Assembly: GCA_050012295.1 (NCBI GenBank)
Contig: JBEKHL010000066.1
Location: forward strand, 1 to 6,790
From: UBA6186 sp050012295
Lineage (GTDB): Bacteria > Pseudomonadota > Gammaproteobacteria > UBA6186 > Azoamicaceae
DNA: 6,790 nt
Direction: 5' to 3'
This document shows, piece after piece, positions 1 through 5,881 of this stretch. Position numbers and translations under genes: made by a program. Every line of letters begins with the position of its first letter. Position 1 is the stretch's first letter. The notes below the pieces were generated by a model. It did not search any database, was not told the DNA's origin, and was given only the letters and a program-made list of their open reading frames with translations.

Positions 1-33
1 AACCATACTACTCATTGCTCAAAATCTCCACTA

Positions 34-57
34 ATAAAAATTATTATAAAAATTATT
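34..57. repeat. Perfect 12-bp tandem duplication in the metK upstream region
   Basis: The unit ATAAAAATTATT occurs twice head to tail (34-45 and 46-57) with no mismatch. It lies directly upstream of a possible -10 element at 63-68. It could act as an AT-rich UP-like element, or it may be a recent slippage duplication in AT-rich DNA. The repeat is seen directly; any function is inference. Confidence 0.8.
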
Positions 58-68
58 AATGTGATAAT
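41..68 (+). promoter_or_regulatory. Possible upstream sigma70 promoter for metK
   Basis: An extended -10 (TG at 60-61, then GATAAT at 63-68) lies 16 bp after a weak -35, TTATTA at 41-46. Transcription would begin near 75, giving a leader of about 110 nt that contains the competing hairpins at 113-167. The -35 matches the consensus poorly and the whole region is AT-rich, so chance resemblance is likely enough to keep confidence low. Confidence 0.3.
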
Positions 69-112
69 ACACTAAATAGCCAATGAGTTAACTAAAAAGA
101 TGTGTGCATACG

Positions 113-141
113 ATAGTTCTTTACAAAAGGAGGGTAACTAT
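113..141 (+). promoter_or_regulatory. Candidate antiterminator hairpin in the metK leader
   Basis: Bases 113-118 (ATAGTT) pair with 136-141 (AACTAT), and 119-122 (CTTT) pair with 126-129 (AAAG). This gives ten base pairs, a 3-nt loop (123-125) and a single 6-nt bulge, GAGGGT, at 130-135. The bulge plus 136-137 is exactly the 5' arm of the terminator-like hairpin at 125-167, so the two structures exclude each other. No known SAM riboswitch consensus is recognisable. The pairing is seen directly; a regulatory role is inference and requires transcription from upstream of 113. Confidence 0.35.
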
Positions 142-150
142 ACTTATAAT
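120..150 (+). promoter_or_regulatory. Possible proximal sigma70 promoter for metK
   Basis: TTTACA (120-125, five of six consensus bases) and a perfect TATAAT (145-150) are separated by 19 bp, slightly longer than ideal. Transcription would begin near 157, giving a leader of about 30 nt and leaving out the 5' arm of the hairpin at 125-167. This reading competes with the attenuator reading of the same bases. The elements match well individually; the spacing lowers confidence. Confidence 0.4.
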
Positions 151-167
151 ACCCTTACCCTCTTTTT
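125..167 (+). terminator. Terminator-like hairpin (possible attenuator) before metK
   Basis: GAGGGTAA at 130-137 pairs perfectly with TTACCCTC at 155-162, followed by five T at 163-167. Those T can also pair with A125-A128 through a G-U at 129/163. The loop is large (17 nt, 138-154). The hairpin ends 20 nt before the metK start, so it could attenuate metK, or end a gene lying to the left of the window. The loop also contains TATAAT, which supports the alternative that this region is a promoter rather than a terminator. Confidence 0.45.
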
Positions 168-187
168 AAAGAGCGAGATTATATTTT

Positions 188-1333
188 ATGACAAACAGAC
201 ATTTATTTACTTCCGAATCGGTATCCGAGGGACACCCAGACAAATTAGCCGATCAGATTTCTGATACTGTATTAGACACGATATTAAGCAAAGATCCAGA
301 AGCAAAAGTCGCCTGCGAAACTTTAGTAAAAACCGGATTAGTATTAATCGCCGGCGAAATACAAACTAACTCTAATATAGCTCTACAAAATTTAACACCA
401 GCTATCCGAAAAACCATAAATAATATTGGTTATTGTAACGATATAACCGGGTTTAATGGTAATACTTGTGCAATTTTACAAGCATTAAGTAATCAATCTG
501 TAGAGATTGCTCGTAACGTAAAACCAAAAAAAGCTTATGGTCAAGGCGCTGGCGATCAAGGAATAATATTTGGTTTTGCCTGTGATGAAACAACAGTTCT
601 TATGCCAGCACCTATTTTTTATGCCCATGCTTTAATGAAAAAACAAGCCACCTTAAGAAAAAACAAAACTCTACCATGGTTAATGCCAGATGCTAAATGT
701 CAAATTACTTTTTTATACGAAGATTTTAAACCAATTGCTATAAAAAACGTGGTGTTTTCTACTCAACATGCCTCATCTATTACTCAAAAACAATTAAAAG
801 AAGCCATAATGGAACATATAATATTAACTGTTCTGCCAAAAAAATTTTTGCATAAAACCACTAAATTCTTAATTAATCCTAGTAAAAAATTTACAATTGG
901 TGGGCCAATCGCAGATTGCGGTTTAACTGGTAGAAAAATCATTGTTGATACCTATGGCGGCATGGCGCATCATGGTGGCGGAGCTTTTTCTGGTAAAGAT
1001 CCATCTAAAATCGATAGAAGTGGAGCATTAATTGCTAGATATATTGCAAAAAATCTTGTAGCAAAAAAATTAGCCGCCAGGCTAGAAATACAAATTTGTT
1101 ATGCTATTGGACATGCACAGCCTGTAGCGATTAATATAAATTCTTTTGGTACTGGTAAAATATCTGATGAAAAACTTAAATCTTTAGTAATACAAAACTT
1201 TGATTTACGACCAGCAAAAGTTATTGCTGATCTAAATTTAGCTAGACCTATTTATACTAAAACCGCAGCTTATGGACATTTTGGCAGGAACGAACCAGAA
1301 TTTACCTGGGAAAAAATTAATAATGTCTTCTAA
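188..1333 (+). CDS. metK: S-adenosylmethionine synthetase (methionine adenosyltransferase)
   Basis: MetK condenses L-methionine with ATP to give S-adenosylmethionine, phosphate and diphosphate; it is cytoplasmic and normally a tetramer. The 381-aa product is full length (E. coli MetK is 384 aa). Visible signatures are GHPDK at 15-19 (active-site His16 and Asp18), VACETLVKTG at 41-50, GE at 56-57, the GAGDQG signature at 120-125, PDAK at 167-170, DCGLTGRK at 243-250, and the phosphate-binding GGGAFSGKD at 263-271 followed by DR at 276-277. The C-terminal YGHFGR and EFTWEK are typical of gammaproteobacterial MetK. The ATG at 188 gives the usual N-terminus; its ribosome binding site is weak (AGAGCGAG, about 169-177). 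It is followed, with an 11-nt overlap, by rsmE, a user of its product. A hairpin pair just upstream may control it. No key residue appears lost. Confidence 0.98.
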   Translation: MTNRHLFTSESVSEGHPDKLADQISDTVLDTILSKDPEAKVACETLVKTGLVLIAGEIQTNSNIALQNLTPAIRKTINNIGYCNDITGFNGNTCAILQALSNQSVEIARNVKPKKAYGQGAGDQGIIFGFACDETTVLMPAPIFYAHALMKKQATLRKNKTLPWLMPDAKCQITFLYEDFKPIAIKNVVFSTQHASSITQKQLKEAIMEHIILTVLPKKFLHKTTKFLINPSKKFTIGGPIADCGLTGRKIIVDTYGGMAHHGGGAFSGKDPSKIDRSGALIARYIAKNLVAKKLAARLEIQICYAIGHAQPVAININSFGTGKISDEKLKSLVIQNFDLRPAKVIADLNLARPIYTKTAAYGHFGRNEPEFTWEKINNVF

Positions 1334-2105
1334 ATCTCCTAGATTTTTTGATCAGCAAAACTTTACCGTACTTAATAACTTTACTTTAAGCGAACCAAAT
1401 AGCCATAAAATTATTTCGGTATTAAAGCTACCGATAGGCTCTATAATTAATATATTTAATAATTCTAATACTAATATAGAATTTATTGCTAAAATAACTA
1501 ATATAAAAAATTTTAAAAACAAAAAAAATAATAAACTTATAGAAATACAAATTTTACAGGCTATATCAAACAATTTAGAATCACCGCTTAAAATTCATCT
1601 AGCTCAAGCGATTGCTAAACACGATAATATGGATTTAATTATCCAAAAATCAGTAGAACTAGGTGTTTATCAAATTACTCCTATTATTACCGACAGAACC
1701 ATAGTAAAAATTGCTGCACATCAACTAACAAAAAAAATTGAACATTGGCAAGCTATTGCTATTAATGCCTGTTGCCAATGTGGACGAAATATTATTCCTA
1801 AAATTAATTCTATATTATCTTTTAATGATTTTATAAATAATGCTAATACACCAAATAAATTTATTTTATCGCCTATTAATAATTCTAATAATAGCCATAA
1901 TTTAAATAATTTAGATTTAAATCTTACTAAAGAAATTACTTTAGTAATTGGACCAGAAGGTGGTTTTACTAACACAGAATTAACTTTAGCCGAACAAAAT
2001 CAATTTCGTTCTTTAACTATTGGACCAAGAATATTACGTACCGAAACTGCACCAATAGTTGCTCTTAGTGTATTTCAAGCTAAATACGGGGATTTCAACC
2101 TATAG
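1323..2105 (+). CDS. rsmE: 16S rRNA (uracil1498-N3)-methyltransferase RsmE
   Basis: RsmE belongs to the SPOUT class and methylates N3 of U1498 in 16S rRNA using SAM. The product is 260 aa, against 243 in E. coli. An N-terminal PUA-like region (about 1-80) is followed by the knotted SPOUT domain with QKSVELGV at 108-115, ACCQCGRN at 149-156, IGPEGGFT at 209-216 and GPRILRTETAP at 234-244. The last two form the SAM-binding trefoil knot. I chose ATG 1323 because the protein then begins just before the conserved domain. An in-frame ATG at 1272 would add 17 residues read entirely from metK codons in another frame. The 11-nt overlap with metK suggests translational coupling; a weak GGGAAAA (1308-1314) is the only ribosome site. 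Extra length comes from Asn/Lys-rich stretches (62-70 and 186-200), probably surface loops enlarged by AT drift. No clear terminator follows. Confidence 0.95.
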   Translation: MSSKSPRFFDQQNFTVLNNFTLSEPNSHKIISVLKLPIGSIINIFNNSNTNIEFIAKITNIKNFKNKKNNKLIEIQILQAISNNLESPLKIHLAQAIAKHDNMDLIIQKSVELGVYQITPIITDRTIVKIAAHQLTKKIEHWQAIAINACCQCGRNIIPKINSILSFNDFINNANTPNKFILSPINNSNNSHNLNNLDLNLTKEITLVIGPEGGFTNTELTLAEQNQFRSLTIGPRILRTETAPIVALSVFQAKYGDFNL

Positions 2106-2111
2106 CTTTTC

Positions 2112-2192
2112 GTTGTAACCACAATGGAAAATATAAAAAATACAACCTATGTTTCATTGTAGTAATAGAATTGCTTAAATATAAAACATAGG
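2112..2192 (+). promoter_or_regulatory. Interlocking inverted repeats before the 747-aa gene
   Basis: Three perfect complementary pairs occur in this 94-nt gap. GTTGTA (2112-2117) pairs with TACAAC (2141-2146). ACAATG (2121-2126) pairs with CATTGT (2155-2160). CCTATGTTT (2146-2154) pairs with AAACATAGG (2184-2192). The second and third cross in H-type pseudoknot order with no base between them at 2154/2155, and the third covers part of the G-rich ribosome site at 2190-2195. As RNA this could hide the ribosome site; as DNA the 9-bp repeat could be a protein-binding site around the candidate promoter. The pairings are visible; function is inference. Confidence 0.4.
2157..2185 (+). promoter_or_regulatory. 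Candidate sigma70 promoter for the 747-aa gene
   Basis: TTGTAG (2157-2162) and TATAAA (2180-2185) have an ideal 17-bp spacing. Transcription would begin near 2192, leaving a very short leader before the ATG at 2200. If this is the promoter used, the inverted repeats around it act as DNA, not as RNA structure. Confidence 0.4.
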
Positions 2193-2195
2193 GGG
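2190..2195 (+). promoter_or_regulatory. G-rich ribosome binding site of the 747-aa gene
   Basis: AGGGGG ends only 4 nt before the ATG at 2200. It is the strongest Shine-Dalgarno-like run directly before any start in this window, although the spacing is short and it departs from AGGAGG. Its first bases lie in the 3' arm of a 9-bp inverted repeat (2184-2192). Confidence 0.6.
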
Positions 2196-2199
2196 AATT

Positions 2200-4443
2200 A
2201 TGCCAGCACCAAAATCAATAAAAGATAAAGTTCAACAATATACTGATGCATTAACAACATATACAGATGGATTTAGTGATGGAAAAGTGCGCCAACCATG
2301 TCCAAATTTATTAGAAATGACATCGATATTATATGAAGACAACAAAGATTTTACAGATAAACAAAAAGACTATTATTTAGAATTATTACAGCTTGCATAT
2401 AGTGTTGCAGATCAACAAAAAAAAGAAGGCAATTATGTCCCTATAACAACCAAAAAAAGTTCTCTTGCCCCATTATCTTTTCTTCCTTCTAAGTCCAGTA
2501 CACTAGCTGATCCAGCTATAGTAGTTGAGAGAAATAAAACTTTACTATCTGGCTTAAATAGTGCGCACCATAGATTACAAGATGGTGTAGGAGCCGTAGG
2601 ACGTGGTTTAGATACTGGATTAGGGGCCTTAGCTGTTGCAGGTGGCGCTATAGGTAGCGCTAGGATTGCAGCTGGTAACGCTGTTACATCCGTTGTTAGT
2701 AGTGCTGTAAAAGCCATAGAAGATTCTGTTAGAAATATTAGCTTAGCCGATGCAAGAAAAGCTATAAGTGATGCTATAGACGCTGCTAATGACACCCTTA
2801 CACAAGCCAAAGATGCTTTAGATGCTATCTTGGCAGATTCCACCCTTAGCGATGCTATAAAAGCACATGCCAGACAAGCCTTCGGGGCTACCCGAGCAGC
2901 CGCAGAAGCTGCTATACAACAAGCGGAGGCAGCCGGAAAAAAACTTCAGGAAATTGGCACCCAAGCTGCCCAAGAAGTAGGCAAACTCGCTGATAGTACA
3001 AAAGAAGCTGTAACAGCGGCTGTTACAACCGCTAAAGAAAGTATCATAGAAATTAATAAAACAGTTCATGCCACTATCGATTCTATTGCAACTTCTGTTC
3101 ACACAAATGTAGATAAGGTAAAGCAAAACATTATAGGTAATATTGGCTTACCTCTTCAAGCAATAGTAGTACAAGCTATTGATAGATTAAAGACAGTTGA
3201 TATTAATCAGATAAGAGATACTCTTAAAGATATTATAAAAAATATAAAACAAGACCTTGAAGCTGCTAAAGAACGTCTAGAGAAAATATTACAAGATTCA
3301 AATCTTAGTGACGCTATAAAAGAAGCTGCTAAAAAAGCTTATGAGAAAGCCATACAAGAAGCAACCGCAGCTATGGATGCAGCCCAAAAAATTGCAGACA
3401 AAGCTGGGGCAAAAGCAGACGATATTATAGAAGCTTTTGAGCATGCCGCTACAAAAGTGACAGAAATTGCTGATGCTGCTGAAAATAAAATAGTGGAACT
3501 TGCCGATAAAGCTAATCAACGTGTTTCTGCTGCCGCTACAGCAGCTTTAGAGAACGTGAAAGCTGCCGGAGAAAAGCTTAGTGAAATGGCAACAACAGCT
3601 GTAAATGCTACTAGAGCTGTTGGTAGTTTCGCTAAAGGAATGCTGCATCTTGGTCAAAGAGGCTTAACTGCCGTAGCAACTACTATAAAAGATACTGTCC
3701 TTGCTTTAGTAGGTGCTGCTGTACTTCTTGCTAAAAAAATACCAGCAGTAGCCAAAGATTTATGGAATCTTATGGGCAAAGCTGTAAATGGTTTATCTAA
3801 GGCTTACGAAGCATTTACAAAAAAAGCAAATAAAATTATCGGTATACGTAAACCAAAAGAAGATAAAGATGCAATTTATAGAAAGAGACATTTTGATCTA
3901 AAAAATTGTAGAAAATATTTTGATGCAGTTATAGCGAAAGATTCTGATTTAAGCGCAACAAGTACAGATCACCTTAGAAGTGATGGAGCTATATCTATTA
4001 CTTTAAAAGACAAAAACGGCAAAAATTTAACAATACCAATTATGACTATTAATAAAGAAAAAATAAATTTTCCAAAATTAGAACAAAACCCATATATAAT
4101 TAGAATAATTCCACTGAAAGAACTTGAATTGTTTGCCGCAGCACAAAAAAAATTAGTTCAGGCTACTATTAAAGGTTTGGACAATATACCTAGAGCCAAG
4201 GGTATTAGACTAGATGGGTTTGATGAAACTCGTTTTATTAAACCTGCTATGGAAGCTCTTAAAGATAAAGACTTACACTCACGCACACCAGTTACTTTAG
4301 GTGACACTAGTCTTCAAGATCAAGAAGTAAAATCTTTTCTTGAACAACGTAATAAAAAAGTTGAAGCAAAACGAGAACACAAACCAATAGACCAAGATGA
4401 AATTCTATCTTCTTCTGCTCATCTTCGCAGCAAAAACGCCTAA
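2200..4443 (+). CDS. Uncharacterised 747-aa Ala-rich coiled-coil protein
   Basis: I do not recognise a family. Residues 1-80 look like a small helical domain, followed by a Ser/Thr-rich linker (82-102). Residues 129-170 are rich in Gly and Ala with a glycine-zipper-like spacing and moderate hydrophobicity. Residues 171-475 are a long Ala/Lys/Glu/Asp-rich helical region, resembling LEA or apolipoprotein-like helices in composition. It holds an internal duplication (181-240 matches 334-393). A hydrophobic stretch at 499-511 could insert into or lie on a membrane. Residues 555-680 look like a mixed alpha/beta C-terminal domain, and the tail from about 705 is charged, ending in a Ser-rich segment. 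No N-terminal signal peptide is seen. The start is supported by AGGGGG 4 nt upstream; a strong terminator follows, so it is probably monocistronic. A secreted effector acting on host membranes or a structural protein are both possible; neither is shown. Confidence 0.85.
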   Translation: MPAPKSIKDKVQQYTDALTTYTDGFSDGKVRQPCPNLLEMTSILYEDNKDFTDKQKDYYLELLQLAYSVADQQKKEGNYVPITTKKSSLAPLSFLPSKSSTLADPAIVVERNKTLLSGLNSAHHRLQDGVGAVGRGLDTGLGALAVAGGAIGSARIAAGNAVTSVVSSAVKAIEDSVRNISLADARKAISDAIDAANDTLTQAKDALDAILADSTLSDAIKAHARQAFGATRAAAEAAIQQAEAAGKKLQEIGTQAAQEVGKLADSTKEAVTAAVTTAKESIIEINKTVHATIDSIATSVHTNVDKVKQNIIGNIGLPLQAIVVQAIDRLKTVDINQIRDTLKDIIKNIKQDLEAAKERLEKILQDSNLSDAIKEAAKKAYEKAIQEATAAMDAAQKIADKAGAKADDIIEAFEHAATKVTEIADAAENKIVELADKANQRVSAAATAALENVKAAGEKLSEMATTAVNATRAVGSFAKGMLHLGQRGLTAVATTIKDTVLALVGAAVLLAKKIPAVAKDLWNLMGKAVNGLSKAYEAFTKKANKIIGIRKPKEDKDAIYRKRHFDLKNCRKYFDAVIAKDSDLSATSTDHLRSDGAISITLKDKNGKNLTIPIMTINKEKINFPKLEQNPYIIRIIPLKELELFAAAQKKLVQATIKGLDNIPRAKGIRLDGFDETRFIKPAMEALKDKDLHSRTPVTLGDTSLQDQEVKSFLEQRNKKVEAKREHKPIDQDEILSSSAHLRSKNA
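2740..2919 (+). repeat. Internal protein repeat, copy 1 (residues 181-240)
   Basis: This segment encodes the first copy of a duplicated helical unit in the 747-aa protein. Its most conserved part is AKDALDAILADSTLSDAIK (203-221). It aligns without gaps to residues 334-393 at an offset of 153 residues, with 15 of 25 positions identical across 203-227. The DNA has diverged in third positions, so the duplication is not recent. Confidence 0.75.
3199..3378 (+). repeat. Internal protein repeat, copy 2 (residues 334-393)
   Basis: This is the second copy, with core AKERLEKILQDSNLSDAIK (356-374). It shares the DS-x-LSDAIK block with copy 1. It is richer in Lys and Glu, so the copies may differ in surface charge. 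Similarity fades after about residue 395. Confidence 0.75.
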
Positions 4444-4475
4444 AAACTACACTTCCGATTAACAGAAAATTGCTT

Positions 4476-4508
4476 AACACCTTGCTATCCAAGCAAGGTG
4501 TTGTTTTT
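4476..4508 (+). terminator. Rho-independent terminator after the 747-aa gene
   Basis: AACACCTTGCT (4476-4486) pairs perfectly with AGCAAGGTGTT (4492-4502): an 11-bp stem with a 5-nt loop, then G and five T (4504-4508). It lies 32 nt after the stop codon at 4441-4443. It is the clearest terminator in the window and separates the two uncharacterised genes into different transcripts. Confidence 0.93.
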
Positions 4509-4559
4509 ACTTTAAAGACTTTATACCAATATATTTATCCTGCAAATTCATGGAACTAA

Positions 4560-4589
4560 TTATTAGTTATTAAGTCTAAACTATATAAT
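4560..4589 (+). promoter_or_regulatory. Likely sigma70 promoter for the 411-aa gene
   Basis: A perfect -10, TATAAT (4584-4589), lies 18 bp after a weak -35, TTATTA (4560-4565). Transcription would begin near 4596, giving a leader of about 23 nt with AAGG at 4605-4608 as ribosome site. The strong terminator upstream at 4476-4508 makes an independent promoter here necessary unless there is read-through. Confidence 0.55.
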
Positions 4590-4618
4590 AACAACCTAAT
4601 AAAAAAGGTAATTTAATT

Positions 4619-5854
4619 ATGCCAAACACAGATAAAAAATCATTATTAGAAGAAGAAACTTTAAAACCAAAAAAACAAGATCTTAATCAAAAAAATATTG
4701 ACAATGCTCTTAATTATTTTTTTTCTAGCAAACAATGTCCAATTATAATTAACAAAATTTTAAAAAACTATACCCCAACATCCACAAAAAAACCTCGCGG
4801 ATTTACTTTTGGCTTGTTTAAAAGAATTTTAAAATACACAATTAAACATCCTAAGCATGCTTTTTCCTTACTCAAATTAATGCGTTCTCCCGAGAGAAAT
4901 TCTATGCTTATAAATTATTATAAAAAAAATCATAATAAACCTGCTTTAAAAAAACAATTAATCAGTTTGGCTGGAAACGATTTTTTTCATATATTCTTAT
5001 ATGAAAGATATAAGCAACTATTTACAAAATACAATTTAAAACAAAAAGATGTTAAGAAAATCCTACAAATAATAAGCACCCCGCAATTCATAGAAATTTT
5101 ACCTAATTTATTAAATCACACTAAAAGTTTATCTAAGATATTTACTTGCATTAAAGAAAAAAAATTCTTGGACGCAATAAAACATTTTCTTGTTTTAATA
5201 GAAAAAGAACCAGACATTAAAAAACATATCCAAGATAATGCCATTCCATTAAAAACTGTTTTTTTACAAACAAAATTATTAACAACCATATCACCAATTT
5301 TTGCCGAACTAGATAAACTTCCAGAAAAACCAACTGCTGCTGCTATTAAGTTAGCATTAAACGCTATAAACCCTACTGTTTTTGAAGAATTACAAAAATT
5401 ACGCTCTAATAAAGAATATACTAAACTAATTATCTCTGTGCTTAATCTAATAAAAGCTGAACATCTAAAAGAAAGTAGTGAATTAATAGCATTTTTATCT
5501 TCAGCTGAAAATAAAGATTTTTTAAAACAACTAGCAGCTTTAATGATCGATAAACTACCTTGGGTAGCGTCTACTGGCATACCCAGCAATCCAGAACTCT
5601 TAATAAACGCTTTAAGTAGCGAAAAGTCCATAAATACTTTAATAAATGGGCTTTTAAATTATCAAAAAGGCAATAAATTAGGTTTAATTGGTAACTTAAC
5701 TACCGCCGCCTTAGATCCTAACATTAGAAAAGGCGCTGTTACTGGCGCTGTAAATTATTTTAAAAGTTTTTTTTGGGCATCACCACCTCAACAAACGACT
5801 ACAAAACCAGAAGAACCTTCTAAAATAAAGCATAGCACCAATAAAAGTTCTTAA
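4619..5854 (+). CDS. Uncharacterised 411-aa Lys-rich all-helical protein
   Basis: I do not recognise a family. The sequence looks almost wholly alpha-helical, Lys-rich and basic, with no signal peptide or convincing membrane segment. A degenerate motif starting with Ser and running into a Leu/Ile-rich amphipathic helix recurs at about 36-52, 90-106, 153-169, 263-279, 294-309 and 333-350 (for example STPQFIEILPNLLNHTK and SSEKSINTLINGLLNYQK). This suggests an alpha-solenoid-like or helical-bundle fold, which is inference. After an aromatic patch (NYFKSFFW, 379-386), the last 25 residues are a disordered Pro/Thr/Ser/Lys tail. The ATG at 4619 has AAGG 10 nt upstream and a promoter in front, so it appears to be its own unit. 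It ends 27 bp from the convergent MATE gene. A scaffold or a secreted effector are possible readings. Confidence 0.85.
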   Translation: MPNTDKKSLLEEETLKPKKQDLNQKNIDNALNYFFSSKQCPIIINKILKNYTPTSTKKPRGFTFGLFKRILKYTIKHPKHAFSLLKLMRSPERNSMLINYYKKNHNKPALKKQLISLAGNDFFHIFLYERYKQLFTKYNLKQKDVKKILQIISTPQFIEILPNLLNHTKSLSKIFTCIKEKKFLDAIKHFLVLIEKEPDIKKHIQDNAIPLKTVFLQTKLLTTISPIFAELDKLPEKPTAAAIKLALNAINPTVFEELQKLRSNKEYTKLIISVLNLIKAEHLKESSELIAFLSSAENKDFLKQLAALMIDKLPWVASTGIPSNPELLINALSSEKSINTLINGLLNYQKGNKLGLIGNLTTAALDPNIRKGAVTGAVNYFKSFFWASPPQQTTTKPEEPSKIKHSTNKSS

Positions 5855-5881
5855 AATCAGACCATATATAATTAGATTTAA

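Noticed and set aside
1..59. Possible tail of a plus-strand gene entering from the left
   Set aside because: Frame 3 stays open to TAA at 57-59 and frame 1 to TAA at 73-75, but the visible residues are too few and too low in complexity to support a gene.
98..105. MetJ-like Met box (AGATGTGT, six of eight matches to AGACGTCT) upstream of metK
   Set aside because: MetJ needs at least two adjacent boxes; only one imperfect box is present and the neighbouring bases do not match.
100..246. Small ORF starting ATGTGTGCATAC and overlapping the start of metK; also a two-codon ATG AGT TAA at 83-91
   Set aside because: The ORF runs through the hairpins and into metK in another frame, has no ribosome site, and shows no run of Met or other regulatory codons expected of a leader peptide.
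591..744. HLRS repeated in the 747-aa protein (591-594 and 741-744)
   Set aside because: A four-residue match without flanking similarity is expected by chance.
1272..1322. N-terminal extension of RsmE from ATG 1272
   Set aside because: The 17 extra residues are encoded inside conserved metK codons and precede the normal RsmE N-terminus.
2433..2843. Minus-strand 136-aa open frame inside the 747-aa gene
   Set aside because: It is the complement of Ala-rich codons in a well-supported plus-strand gene and has no start signal of its own. The same holds for the other antisense frames at 1352-1573, 1721-1975, 2818-3126, 3298-3519, 4307-4492 and 5116-5631.
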